Shown: one piece after another, positions 17,948-26,791 of the stretch
How the letters are laid out: each line of letters starts with the position of its first letter
Numbering within the stretch: position 1 is the stretch's first letter
Assembly (NCBI GenBank): GCA_965207985.1
Contig: CBDBND010000035.1
Span: forward strand, 868,001 to 932,000
Length of the DNA stretch: 64,000 nt
Direction of reading: 5' to 3'
DNA from: CBDBND01 sp965207985
GTDB lineage: Bacteria > Pseudomonadota > Alphaproteobacteria > Rhodospirillales > Rhodospirillaceae
Made by a program: the position numbers and the translations under genes
The notes under the pieces: model-generated
What the model was told of the DNA's origin: nothing
The model's database searches: none
What the model saw: the letters and a program-made list of their open reading frames with translations, nothing else

Positions 17948-18604
17948 GTGACACAGATTACACCCGAACTTCTGCTCAAGGCGTATGCCTACGGTGTTTT
18001 CCCCATGGCCAAATCCCGTGAGGATAGTGAGGTTTTTTGGGTCCAGCCCAAAGAGCGCGGAATTATCGAATTGGAAAACTTTCACGTTCCCCGCTCCATG
18101 CGGAAACTATTACGAACTGAGGCTTTTGAGGTTCGTGTTGATACGGCCTTCCCTGACGTTATCGAAGGATGCGCTGAATCAGGTCCTGATCGGGATGACA
18201 CCTGGATCAACGACCAAATCGCCGACCTTTTTCTTGATTTGCATGATGCCGGCCTAGCCCACAGTGTAGAAACCTGGCAAGACGATGAATTGGTCGGTGG
18301 TCTATATGGTCTGTCTATGGGCGCAGCCTTTTTTGGCGAGAGCATGTTTACGCGCGAGACCAACGCATCAAAATATGCGTTGTGCCATTTGGTAGCGATC
18401 CTAAAAGCCGGCGGTTATCGATTGCTCGATACCCAGTTCATTACAGATCACCTCAAGCAATTCGGAGCCATCGAAATAACGCATAAAGATTACATGAATG
18501 CTTTGGGTGATGCGCTTGGCCACATGGGTCGATTCAACGGGCCCCTACCCTATTCAGAAATCAAACGCCTTCTGTTGTCGCAATCGAGCACCCACACATC
18601 GTAA
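17948..18604 (+). CDS. aat: Leucyl/phenylalanyl-tRNA--protein transferase
   Basis: N-end-rule enzyme that adds Leu or Phe to proteins with N-terminal Arg or Lys and marks them for ClpAP. It has 218 residues and starts at GTG. Family motifs: LLKAYAYGVFPMA, FWVQPKERGII, VETWQDDELVGGLYGLSMGAAFFGESMFT and LLDTQFITDHLKQFGAIEI. Its last 55 bp overlap the end of the convergent DUF2155 gene. Both C termini look natural. Confidence 0.96.
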   Translation: MTQITPELLLKAYAYGVFPMAKSREDSEVFWVQPKERGIIELENFHVPRSMRKLLRTEAFEVRVDTAFPDVIEGCAESGPDRDDTWINDQIADLFLDLHDAGLAHSVETWQDDELVGGLYGLSMGAAFFGESMFTRETNASKYALCHLVAILKAGGYRLLDTQFITDHLKQFGAIEITHKDYMNALGDALGHMGRFNGPLPYSEIKRLLLSQSSTHTS

Positions 18605-18984
18605 ACGGGATGATCCATAGCGGAGAGCGCAGGGCTCGATGAAAACATCCAGCCGGAGAAAAGCTCAGCCGTTTCTTCATCGGGTTTGTTTTCCCAAATT
18701 TTGAGGAAAGCGCTGTTTTCGGGCGTTTCTTCAGGTGGACGCGTCATGCAGGTCTGTACATTGATGGACAGCGTCCCAATGGAGACCTTGCTTCCGACGT
18801 TTGCTTCTAAAGTGTTGACCCGACCGGTGACTTTATCCAGCCAGCGGAGAATGGCTGTGTCGGTAGGCAAGTCAGTGGCCCAAACCGCTCCTGATGTCAG
18901 ACAAATACTCACGCAAAGAGCAACGCTTACGTAAAAGCAACCAACCTTTATTGATGCAGGTGTCATGGGGCGTTTCTTAGACAC
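18550..18984 (-). CDS. DUF2155 exported protein
   Basis: Conserved alphaproteobacterial protein of unknown function, 144 aa. It has a signal peptide (hydrophobic run ending near GAVWA, about residue 36). The core is ILRWLDKVTGRVNTLEANVGSKVSIGTLSINVQTCMTRPPEETPENSAFLKI, then a GWMFSSSPALSAMDHPVYDVWVLDC ending typical of the family. Two cysteines could form a disulfide. It is the last gene of the NDUFA12-MCE-MCE-DUF2155 set, 28 bp after the second MCE gene, which hints at an envelope role. A second ATG seven codons in is equally possible as start. Confidence 0.9.
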   Translation of the reverse strand: MSKKRPMTPASIKVGCFYVSVALCVSICLTSGAVWATDLPTDTAILRWLDKVTGRVNTLEANVGSKVSIGTLSINVQTCMTRPPEETPENSAFLKIWENKPDEETAELFSGWMFSSSPALSAMDHPVYDVWVLDCDNRRRLISE

Positions 18985-19012
18985 GGATTGAGGCGCAACT
19001 AAGGCTTACGCC

Positions 19013-19465
19013 CTAAGACTCTCCGCCTGTGGCAAGGAAGATGATTTCGCCGACAAGATCCTCCAAGGATTGGAAATCCTGGCTGTTTTGCAAAATATCG
19101 CCATCCTTAATCGCGGTCTGCGATTGTCCAGGCCGTAAGTCGACATATTTTCCGCCCAGCAGACCATCACCGACAATAGCTGCAATAGAATCCTCGGGCA
19201 GTGTCACGGACTCATCGATAACCATAGTGACTTCGGCTTCAAAGGTATCCGGATTGAGCGACTGCTGCGCTACCGTGCCGACATTGATCCCGCTGATCCG
19301 GACATCGCTGCCAACCTGCAAACCGCCTACTTTTAGAAAAGACGCCTTCACTTCGTAGCCTTGCGTCGTCGCCACTTGGGCTGAGGAATACGCCAAGGCT
19401 AAAAACATTCCGGCTACGACCAAAACCACTGCACCCAACACGGTTTCAATGGGATTACGCTTCAT
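19013..19465 (-). CDS. mlaD: MlaD-like MCE-domain protein (second copy)
   Basis: Periplasmic lipid-binding subunit of an Mla-type phospholipid transport system. It has 150 aa: an N-terminal membrane anchor (VLGAVVLVVAGMFLALAYS) followed by one MCE domain (YEVKASFLKVGGLQVGSDVRISGINVG ... SIAAIVGDGLLGGKYVDLRPG). Its start overlaps the stop of the preceding MCE gene by 4 bp, so translation is coupled. The permease and ATPase partners (MlaE, MlaF) are not in the window. This copy is closer to canonical alphaproteobacterial MlaD than its neighbour. Confidence 0.92.
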   Translation of the reverse strand: MKRNPIETVLGAVVLVVAGMFLALAYSSAQVATTQGYEVKASFLKVGGLQVGSDVRISGINVGTVAQQSLNPDTFEAEVTMVIDESVTLPEDSIAAIVGDGLLGGKYVDLRPGQSQTAIKDGDILQNSQDFQSLEDLVGEIIFLATGGES

Positions 19466-19959
19466 GGTTCCACTCCAGAAGATGTAGTGTCTGCTTCACG
19501 CTGGGCTCTAGCCCGTGAGACGATCTGATTCAGCAGACTTTCAAGGACGACTGAGTCTTGAGAGTAAGAAAGTCTCTGCCCTGACGTAAGGTTTTCAAAT
19601 TCACCACCCGGATGAAGCTCAACGTACTTTTCTCCGAAGATTCCATCCGTTTCGATGACTGCTGCCGTGTCCGCGGGAATGGGTAGGGAAACATCGTCTA
19701 TAGAGAGAATTACATTCGCCCGACCTTGTGGTGTCAGAAATACTTGAGTGACGCGGCCCACATCGAGGCCGGCGAGCCTCACAGGACTCCCGACCACAAG
19801 ACCATCAACCCGACCGAAGTCTGCCGTCAGGGTGAAACCGGTGGGTCGCGCGGGATCTTTCTCCATACCGGGCAAGAAAACCGAAAAGATGACAAGGGAG
19901 AGAAATACGGCTGCAGTAAGAGTTCCAACCCAGGCTTCCTGCCTAGAGCGGTCAGGCAT
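19462..19959 (-). CDS. MCE-domain protein (first copy)
   Basis: 165-aa paralogue of the following gene: membrane anchor (WVGTLTAAVFLSLVIFSVFLPG) then a single MCE domain (GFTLTADFGRVDGLVVGSPVRLAGLDVGRVTQ ... AVIETDGIFGEKYVELHPGG). The ATG at 19959 overlaps the NDUFA12 stop by 8 bp, so three genes are translationally chained. Two different MCE proteins encoded in tandem suggest a hetero-oligomeric ring or two systems; this is inference. The frame stays open upstream through NDUFA12, but that extension is antifunctional shadow. Confidence 0.9.
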   Translation of the reverse strand: MPDRSRQEAWVGTLTAAVFLSLVIFSVFLPGMEKDPARPTGFTLTADFGRVDGLVVGSPVRLAGLDVGRVTQVFLTPQGRANVILSIDDVSLPIPADTAAVIETDGIFGEKYVELHPGGEFENLTSGQRLSYSQDSVVLESLLNQIVSRARAQREADTTSSGVEP

Positions 19960-20302
19960 CGGGAGTCCACGCCTCGTAATCGCCTGTCGCTGCTGCCCGA
20001 TGCCCACCCCTCTGGTCATGCCCAGGCGGCAGATAAGCCGTCTCCGTCCCCGTGGGATTAGCCTGATGGGGTTTTTGCCAGCTCTTGGGTGGCGTCTCGA
20101 TGGGGGCATCGGTGGTATGGTGGAGCCAGGCATGCCATTCCGGTGGCACTTTCGAGGCTTCGGCGTCTCCGGCGTAGATCACCCATCGCTCCTCGCGATT
20201 ACCGGCACGTTTGCGGTTGGACCGATAGTAAACATTGCCAAAGCTGTCCTCTCCGACTTTTTTGCCTCTCAGCTTGGTATATAGCCAGGTTCCTAGTTCC
20301 AT
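19952..20302 (-). CDS. NADH:ubiquinone oxidoreductase accessory subunit NDUFA12
   Basis: Small accessory subunit of respiratory complex I found in alphaproteobacteria and mitochondria, 116 aa. Signatures: LYTKLRGKKVGEDSFGNVYYRS, then RWVIYAGDAEASKVPPEWHAWLHHTTDAPI, and a Pro-rich tail (KSWQKPHQANPTGTETAYLPPG). An upstream in-frame start adds ten residues, but the MELGTWLY start is favoured. First gene of the MCE/DUF2155 set. Its promoter is in the 0.4-kb region shared with nrdJ. Confidence 0.95.
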   Translation of the reverse strand: MELGTWLYTKLRGKKVGEDSFGNVYYRSNRKRAGNREERWVIYAGDAEASKVPPEWHAWLHHTTDAPIETPPKSWQKPHQANPTGTETAYLPPGHDQRGGHRAAATGDYEAWTPDA

Positions 20303-20715
20303 CGACACGTCTTTCTTCTGCCCTACACGCACCCTTTACGGGCATGTGGCGGGACTATGGCTCCTTTCCGATAGGACGTCCAGCGCCTGTCTTGCCTCCT
20401 TTTTGGGCCAGATGTGCGCCCCAAAAAGCTCCACCGAGACGGCCCAACTATATACAACTGGCCCTTAACATAGCGAAATATAGTTATTTTTTGAGCCCTA
20501 ACCACAAAATATTGTTGAAAGAATCCTGCCGTTCCCATACTCTGGGGTTTCCTGCGGTTGAACTACTAAATGTAGTATTTGCAGGAGCGATGGGCTGAGG
20601 GGAATGCTTAAATCGCACCGAACCGACGCCGTGCCGGGGTTGGGCACGAACAGGGGCGGATTCCCTTTATCGGTCCATGGAGCCGAGATTGATTGGGCGC
20701 CGGAAGGGGACTTTG
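20303..20715. promoter_or_regulatory. Divergent regulatory region between NDUFA12 and nrdJ
   Basis: About 410 bp without a gene. The half nearest nrdJ is AT-rich and contains a NrdR-box-like palindrome and a second inverted repeat, ACTAC-5 nt-GTAGT, at about 20564-20578. No cobalamin riboswitch features (B12 box) were seen, which is reasonable because nrdJ uses rather than makes B12. The half nearest NDUFA12 shows nothing distinctive. Confidence 0.4.
20502..20517. promoter_or_regulatory. Candidate NrdR box upstream of nrdJ
   Basis: CCACAAAATATTGTTG matches about 12 of 16 positions of the palindromic NrdR consensus (ACACAATATATTGTGT). NrdR represses ribonucleotide reductase genes according to the dATP/ATP ratio and usually binds two boxes about three helical turns apart. 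A weaker match lies about 29 bp upstream (near 20473-20488). The location about 200 bp before the nrdJ start is plausible. The assignment rests on pattern matching by eye. Confidence 0.4.
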
Positions 20716-23700
20716 ATGCGGATAGAACGCCGGTTCACGCAAGCTGGCAAATCGCCCTACGCGGACATTTCCTTTCGCACGTTGAAAAGCGAGATTAAAA
20801 ATCCCGACGGTTCAGTGGTGTTTGCCCAAGCCGACATCACCGTCCCCGAGACTTGGTCTCAAGTAGCCTGCGACGTTCTGGCGCAAAAATATTTCCGCAA
20901 AACCGGCGTCGCCCAATCACTCAAAAAAGTTAAAGAAGCGGACGTTCCTGAGTTCTTGTGGCGGCGGGAACCTGACCACAGAGCACTAAAACGCAAAAAA
21001 GCCGACGACCGATACGGTGGCGAAACCGATGCCCGCCAAGTGTTCGACCGTCTTGCAGGAACATGGGCTTATTGGGGCTGGAAAGGCGGATATTTTGACA
21101 GCGCCGATGATGCGCAAGCGTTTTTCGATGAAATGCGATTCATGCTGTGCAACCAATTGGCCGCGCCCAATTCTCCTCAGTGGTTCAATACCGGCCTTCA
21201 CTGGGCCTATGGCATCGATGGCCCTGCCCAAGGACATTTTTTTGTCGATTTCCGAACCGGTCGCCTCAAGAAATCAGACAGCGCCTACGAACATCCTCAA
21301 CCTCATGCCTGTTTCATCCAATCCATAGCTGACGATCTTGTTAATGACGGCGGCATTATGGGTCTCTGGATCAGGGAAGCGCGCCTGTTCAAATATGGAT
21401 CGGGAACGGGTACGAACTTCTCCACTTTGCGCGGCGAAGGCGAAAAGCTTTCAGGCGGTGGGCATTCGTCCGGGTTGATGAGCTTCCTGAAAATCGGCGA
21501 CCGGGCGGCCGGTGCAATTAAGTCCGGCGGCACCACGCGTCGGGCTGCAAAAATGGTCATCGTTGATGTAGATCATCCCGACATCGAAGCCTTTATCGGA
21601 TGGAAGGTTCGCGAAGAACAAAAAGTCGCAGCCTTGGTTACCGGGTCAAAGCAATGTGAGTTGCACCTCAATGGGGTGCTTAATTCCTGCCGAAACTGGG
21701 ATGGCGTCGATAGTGAAGGCCGCTTTGACGTTGCTAAGAATGATTCTCTGAAAAAGGCTGTCGCAGCTGCGCGCAAAGCCATGGTGCCGGTGAGTGCCAT
21801 TCAGCGCGCTATCCAGTTTGCTCGTCAGGGTTATACGGAAATTGAATTTGAAACCTATGACACGGATTGGGATTCCGAAGCCTACGGCACTGTCACCGGT
21901 CAGAATTCGAACAATAGCGTCAGAGTGCCGGACGAATTTCTCGAAGCCGCACTCAACAACAAACCCTGGACACTCAGAAACCGGCTGGATGGTTCCGTTG
22001 CGGCAACGGTAAACGCGTCCGATTTATGGGACCAGATTGCCGAAGCAGCATGGCAATGCGCCGACCCCGGACTGCAATTCCATACCACCATCAACGACTG
22101 GCACACCTGTCCTAAATCGGGTCGGATCAACGGGTCCAATCCGTGTTCCGAATACATGTTTCTCGACGATACGGCCTGCAACCTTGCATCCCTCAATCTT
22201 CTAGCCTTTAGAGGCGTAGATGGGAGGTTTGACGTAAACGGGTTCAAGCATGCAACCCGTCTTTGGACCATCGCCTTGGAAATTTCAGTCCTGATGGCTC
22301 AGTTTCCGTCAAAGGAAATTGCCAAACGGTCTTATCAGTTCCGGACCCTTGGCCTCGGCTATGCCAATGTTGGTGGCCTACTGATGTCAGCGGGTCTGCC
22401 CTATGACAGCGATGAAGGCCGGGGCCTCTGCGGTGCAATCACGGCGCTTATGACCGGTACGGCTTATGCCACATCGGCTGAAATGGCCGAAGAAATGGGC
22501 GCGTTCCCGGGTTTCAAGGCAAACAAAGAAGACATGCTGCGGGTGATCCGCAATCACCGCCGCGCTGCCTATGGTCATCAAGAAGGATACGAAGATTTAA
22601 GTACGCGACCCATCCCGCTTAACGGGGCGGCCTGTCCAGATTCGTCGATCATGGCGGTGGCAAAAAAGATATGGGACCAAGCGTTGGATATCGGCTCAAG
22701 TCATGGTTTTCGCAACGCCCAGGTGTCGGTCATTGCACCGACTGGCACGATTGGCCTTGTGATGGATTGTGACACAACGGGGATCGAACCTGACTTTGCC
22801 CTTGTTAAATTCAAGAAACTGGCCGGCGGTGGCTACTTCAAGATCATAAACCGGATTGTACCCATCGCGCTGGAAACGCTGGGATACACGAAAGAAGATG
22901 TTAGCGACATTCAATCCTATGCCATTGGGTACGGCACGCTTGATGGCGCGCCTCATATCCACCACAAGGCTCTCTTTGACCGCGGGTTCGATGAAGAGGC
23001 GATAGCGGCAATCGAAGCAGAGTTGTCCAATGCGTTCGATATCAAATACGTATTCAACAAGTACACGCTAGGTGAAGAATTTTGCGTCGAACGATTGGGT
23101 CTGGACGCTGCTGACTTAGACCGGCTGGATTTCAACATGCTCGGAGCACTGGGCTTCACTGACGCTCAAATCGAGCAAGCGAATGTTTACGCCTGCGGTT
23201 CCATGACTTTAGAAGGTGCACCGGGGCTAGAAGAAAGAGACTTGCCCGTTTTCGATTGTGCTAATCCATGCGGGCGCTCAGGCACGCGGTATCTCTCTAC
23301 TGCGAGTCACATAACCATGATGGCGGCGGCACAGCCGTTCATTTCAGGCGCGATATCTAAGACCATCAATATGCCCAACAGCGCATCCATTGAGGATTGC
23401 CGCGACGCATACATTCAATCTTGGCGCCTAGGGTTGAAAGCCAATGCGCTCTATCGGGACGGATCAAAACTCTCTCAACCGCTGTCATCAATGGCCTTTG
23501 AATTGATGGATGTTGACGACACGGATGAGGACCGCCCCATCGAACAAATCACTGAATTGCCCTCCGCAACGCGTGCAGAAATCATCGCCGAACGGATCGT
23601 AGAACGGGTGGTCGCGCGTCAGCGAGAACGACTGCCCGACCGGCGCAAGGGATATACCCAGAAAGCCCTGGTGGGAGGTCATAAAGTTTATTTGAGAACT

Positions 23701-24387
23701 GGGGAATACGACGACGGTTCTTTGGGAGAAATTTTCATCGATATGCACAAGGAAGGTGCGGCCTTTCGGAGCTTGATGAACAATTTCGCCATCGCCATTT
23801 CCATTGGGCTTCAATACGGCGTTCCCCTGGAAGAATATGTCGACGCTTTCACGTTTACACGATTTGAACCGGCGGGATTGGTGGAAGGCAACAGTTCCAT
23901 CAAAATGGCCACGTCCATCCTCGATTACATTTTCCGCGAACTCGCCGTTTCGTATCTTGGTCGCCATGAATTGGGCCATACGGAGCATGCTGACATGGCT
24001 CCTGATACGGTCGGCGATGGGGAAGCGGCTGAAAAACTGCTGGAAATTGCCGAACGGACGATCTCCCAAGGCTTCATTCGCTCAAGCAATCTCTACTTCC
24101 TCAATACCGGCGGGTCGGCAAACAGTGGGACCCATGGCGTGGCATCTAGCGAACAGACGATGGCTATGGACGCTGTTGCTGGAGAAGGCCCAGGCCAGCC
24201 CAAAAAAGAGGTCTTCCAAGCGAGTGAACACGTCGTCGTTGCTCAGGCCGCAGCTGAATCGATTAGGGAAGCCCAGTTGCAAGGGTATGAAGGCGACGCT
24301 TGCGGGGAATGCGGTAATTTCACACTGGTCCGCAATGGGACATGCCTCAAGTGCAATACCTGTGGAGCGACGAGCGGATGCTCCTAG
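20716..24387 (+). CDS. nrdJ: Adenosylcobalamin-dependent (class II) ribonucleotide reductase
   Basis: Reduces ribonucleotides to deoxyribonucleotides using a B12-generated thiyl radical, independent of oxygen. It has 1223 residues, the long NrdJ type. Motifs: the N-terminal MRIERRFT, LNSCRNWDG, NGSNPCSEYMFLDDTACNLASLNL with active-site residues, FRTLGLGYANVGG, NGAACPDSSIM and PTGTIGLVMDCDTTGIEPDFALVKFKKLAGGG. The C terminus has a Cys4 zinc/redox tail (CGECG ... CLKCNTCG). I chose the ATG at 20716, preceded by GGAAGGGGACTTTG, because the upstream in-frame ATG adds 13 residues not seen in the family. It is followed at 39 bp by a nucleotidyltransferase-fold gene. Confidence 0.97.
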   Translation: MRIERRFTQAGKSPYADISFRTLKSEIKNPDGSVVFAQADITVPETWSQVACDVLAQKYFRKTGVAQSLKKVKEADVPEFLWRREPDHRALKRKKADDRYGGETDARQVFDRLAGTWAYWGWKGGYFDSADDAQAFFDEMRFMLCNQLAAPNSPQWFNTGLHWAYGIDGPAQGHFFVDFRTGRLKKSDSAYEHPQPHACFIQSIADDLVNDGGIMGLWIREARLFKYGSGTGTNFSTLRGEGEKLSGGGHSSGLMSFLKIGDRAAGAIKSGGTTRRAAKMVIVDVDHPDIEAFIGWKVREEQKVAALVTGSKQCELHLNGVLNSCRNWDGVDSEGRFDVAKNDSLKKAVAAARKAMVPVSAIQRAIQFARQGYTEIEFETYDTDWDSEAYGTVTGQNSNNSVRVPDEFLEAALNNKPWTLRNRLDGSVAATVNASDLWDQIAEAAWQCADPGLQFHTTINDWHTCPKSGRINGSNPCSEYMFLDDTACNLASLNLLAFRGVDGRFDVNGFKHATRLWTIALEISVLMAQFPSKEIAKRSYQFRTLGLGYANVGGLLMSAGLPYDSDEGRGLCGAITALMTGTAYATSAEMAEEMGAFPGFKANKEDMLRVIRNHRRAAYGHQEGYEDLSTRPIPLNGAACPDSSIMAVAKKIWDQALDIGSSHGFRNAQVSVIAPTGTIGLVMDCDTTGIEPDFALVKFKKLAGGGYFKIINRIVPIALETLGYTKEDVSDIQSYAIGYGTLDGAPHIHHKALFDRGFDEEAIAAIEAELSNAFDIKYVFNKYTLGEEFCVERLGLDAADLDRLDFNMLGALGFTDAQIEQANVYACGSMTLEGAPGLEERDLPVFDCANPCGRSGTRYLSTASHITMMAAAQPFISGAISKTINMPNSASIEDCRDAYIQSWRLGLKANALYRDGSKLSQPLSSMAFELMDVDDTDEDRPIEQITELPSATRAEIIAERIVERVVARQRERLPDRRKGYTQKALVGGHKVYLRTGEYDDGSLGEIFIDMHKEGAAFRSLMNNFAIAISIGLQYGVPLEEYVDAFTFTRFEPAGLVEGNSSIKMATSILDYIFRELAVSYLGRHELGHTEHADMAPDTVGDGEAAEKLLEIAERTISQGFIRSSNLYFLNTGGSANSGTHGVASSEQTMAMDAVAGEGPGQPKKEVFQASEHVVVAQAAAESIREAQLQGYEGDACGECGNFTLVRNGTCLKCNTCGATSGCS

Positions 24388-24426
24388 CTTCTTGGCCATC
24401 TGGCGCATAGGTGGAACGCCGGAGTT

Positions 24427-25413
24427 ATGTCTTTTCCGGTCGCCCTATCCCATCGGTCCATGTCTGACCCAATGACGGCGCAAGTTTCTGTCGAACATTT
24501 CGAAGGCGAAAATGACTGGTTATGGGAGTCTTTTAATGCGTTCTTTCGCAAAAAGATCCCCACTCCGCAGGCGTATGCAAATGCACGTCATCAGGCAGAA
24601 GACGTTGTTCATACCTTGCGATGCGCCCTTTATCCTTTGAGGGTTGCCTCTGCTGTTACGGGTGATTCCCTCATCGTTGGCAGTGTGGGCAAGCGCACGG
24701 CCCTGGCGCCCATTGCCATGGTCGACGTTCTCTATTTGTTGCCGGCGAAATTGCGTATCAGCCGGTCGGCCGACGCCTTCAAAGTTGTCCAAGCCGGACT
24801 ACAGGATCAATACGAACCTTCGGTTCTGATTGCAGATGAATTAGGGGGCTCAGTTCAGACAGAGTCACTTTTTGTAAGGATAATTCCGGCAATTGAAGTC
24901 CAGTCAGGATACAAGATTCCAAAACCTGTCACTCTCGATCACGCTGCTGGATGGCAAATCGCAAATCCCATCTCAGAAGCTGCGACGTTACGATTGAGCG
25001 ATAGTCTCTACTCGGGAGCAACACGGCGGCTTTTAACTCTTCTGAAGTCATGGCGAGAAAACTCGAACGTAGAGATACCTTCCTTGGCTCTTGAAGCTCT
25101 CGCACAGGAATACTTTGCGACGCAGCAACGGCAGGACACTATTCAAGAAGATTTCAAAACCTTTGTCGCTTGGGGAAGATCCAAGACTCCCGGTGAAGTG
25201 ACTGCACCAGGCGCTCAGACAAACCTATATGTAGACGATACATGGCACGGCTGCGCTAAAGCTGCCTATTGGCGAGCCACACTGGCTCATCAATCATTGA
25301 CACTTGATCCGCAAAAAACCGCATTGGAATGGCGGCATCTGTTGGGACCGGATTTCCCCGTTCCGGAAGAAACAGGGTCGCAGGCCCCTCCCATCCTAGA
25401 AGCCTGCGCCTAA
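24427..25413 (+). CDS. CD-NTase-fold (SMODS-like nucleotidyltransferase) protein with degenerate active site
   Basis: 328-aa protein that I read as a pol-beta-type nucleotidyltransferase of the CD-NTase/OAS-like class. Visible: the GS helix motif in VGSVGKRTALAP (G85-S86), followed by MVDVLYLLP where the acidic pair D-x-D should be. The first acid is replaced by Met (98) and only D100 remains. The third acid, expected in a VDVVPA-type strand, is Arg151 in FVRIIPAIE. A GYKIP motif, WQIANPISEA and the helical C-terminal lobe (RRLLTLLKSWRENSNVEIPSLALEALA) are all in place. Fold retained but catalytic acids lost suggests a binding or regulatory role. It lies 39 bp after nrdJ, probably cotranscribed, and no immunity effector is nearby. 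Starts at 24460 or 24472 are also possible. Confidence 0.7.
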   Translation: MSFPVALSHRSMSDPMTAQVSVEHFEGENDWLWESFNAFFRKKIPTPQAYANARHQAEDVVHTLRCALYPLRVASAVTGDSLIVGSVGKRTALAPIAMVDVLYLLPAKLRISRSADAFKVVQAGLQDQYEPSVLIADELGGSVQTESLFVRIIPAIEVQSGYKIPKPVTLDHAAGWQIANPISEAATLRLSDSLYSGATRRLLTLLKSWRENSNVEIPSLALEALAQEYFATQQRQDTIQEDFKTFVAWGRSKTPGEVTAPGAQTNLYVDDTWHGCAKAAYWRATLAHQSLTLDPQKTALEWRHLLGPDFPVPEETGSQAPPILEACA

Positions 25414-25426
25414 TTGACCAAACCGC

Positions 25427-26662
25427 TCAATACAAAAACCGCGTTCTAATTGTCCCCTCGATGGCGGCGAGGTCCCGCCGGATGCCCATGCCTACCTCCA
25501 AGTTGCCGATCACGTCGGTCACCACATATCCAACCTCTCCGTCGGCGCGCAGGTATTGCCCGGCGATATTGATATCGCGATTAGAGAACACCTGGTTGAT
25601 CTTGGACAGTACGCCTGGTACGTCGCGGTGAATATGCATGAACCGGATGGCGTCTTTCTGTTGTGGCAAGGCAACTTCGACAAAGTTGACGGCGCCGATG
25701 GTAGATCCGTTGTCGGAATATTTGACCAGCTTGTCGGCCACTTCGGAGCCAATATTGGCTTGCGCTTCCATCGTACTGCCACCGATGTGGGGCGTCAGTA
25801 TGACGTTTCTCAAACCTAATAGAGGACTCTCGAATTTCTCTTCCGGCGAAGCCGGTTCTTTCGGAAAAACGTCAATCGCGGCACCGGCGAGGTGGCCATC
25901 ACGGACGCATTCCGCAAGCGCGTCAATATCGACTACATTGCCGCGCGATGCGTTGATCAGATAACTCCCCTTTTTCATCGACCGTAACCGGTCGCAGTCC
26001 ATCAACCCGGCCGTAAGGTCCGTAGCAGGCACGTGCAAAGAAACAACGTCGGATGCAGCGAGCAATTCATTGAGGTCGTTCATCGGCGTGGCATTGCCGA
26101 GAGCCAGTTTTTCAACAATGTCAAAATAGATCACACGCATGCCTAGGGCTTCAGCCAACACAGACAGCTGTGTGCCGATATGGCCGTACCCCACGATGCC
26201 AAGGGTTTTGCCACGAATTTCATAGGAACCCTTTGCCGTCTTCTGCCAACCGCCGTCATGCGCCAACCACGATTTTTCCGGCACGCCCCTGAGCAACATG
26301 ATCGCTTCGGCGAGAACCAGTTCTGCCACGGACCTGGTGTTTGAATAGGGGGCGTTGAAGACAGGAATTCCTGCCATTTTCGCAGCCGCACTATTTACCT
26401 GATTGGTGCCAATACAAAAACAGCCGATGACCATTAGTTTTTCAGCCGCGCTCATGATCCTGTCTGTAAGTTGAGTCCTGGACCGGATTCCGATCATATG
26501 GATATCCGCGATCTTGGCCTTAAGTTCCGCCTCATCCAGGGCGTCCCCGATCTGCTCAATATTGCCGTACCCATGGCGCTCAAACAGGTCGACCGCATTG
26601 GTATGGACGTTTTCCAACAGAAGAACTTTGATCTTGTCTTTGGGAAGGGAAAGCTTGCTCAC
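25427..26662 (-). CDS. serA: D-3-phosphoglycerate dehydrogenase with ACT domain
   Basis: First step of serine synthesis: oxidises 3-phosphoglycerate with NAD. It has 411 residues and matches the short E. coli type. Motifs: KDKIKVLLLENVH at the start, GCFCIGTNQV, the NAD loop GIVGYGHIGTQ, LINASRGNVVD (catalytic Arg), LTPHIGGSTMEAQ (catalytic His), and a C-terminal ACT domain (FMHIHRDVPGVLSKINQVFSNRDINIAGQYL) for serine feedback. The GTG at 26662 reproduces the E. coli N terminus; an in-frame TTG lies six codons upstream. Convergent with the nucleotidyltransferase-fold gene, divergent from ridA. Confidence 0.96.
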   Translation of the reverse strand: MSKLSLPKDKIKVLLLENVHTNAVDLFERHGYGNIEQIGDALDEAELKAKIADIHMIGIRSRTQLTDRIMSAAEKLMVIGCFCIGTNQVNSAAAKMAGIPVFNAPYSNTRSVAELVLAEAIMLLRGVPEKSWLAHDGGWQKTAKGSYEIRGKTLGIVGYGHIGTQLSVLAEALGMRVIYFDIVEKLALGNATPMNDLNELLAASDVVSLHVPATDLTAGLMDCDRLRSMKKGSYLINASRGNVVDIDALAECVRDGHLAGAAIDVFPKEPASPEEKFESPLLGLRNVILTPHIGGSTMEAQANIGSEVADKLVKYSDNGSTIGAVNFVEVALPQQKDAIRFMHIHRDVPGVLSKINQVFSNRDINIAGQYLRADGEVGYVVTDVIGNLEVGMGIRRDLAAIEGTIRTRFLY

Positions 26663-26791
26663 GTTAAATGCCCTATTCAAAGTGCGGCTTCCTGACAGAG
26701 ATGGGAGGGATTTGCGCTATATGAACGGGAATGGCAAGAGTAATGTTGAGACAGAACCGGATGTAAACACGTAAAGTGAAAGCCGAATGAT

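Noticed and set aside
20303..20715. Possible cobalamin riboswitch upstream of nrdJ
   Set aside because: No B12-box-like conserved sequence or matching fold could be seen, and nrdJ consumes rather than makes the cofactor.
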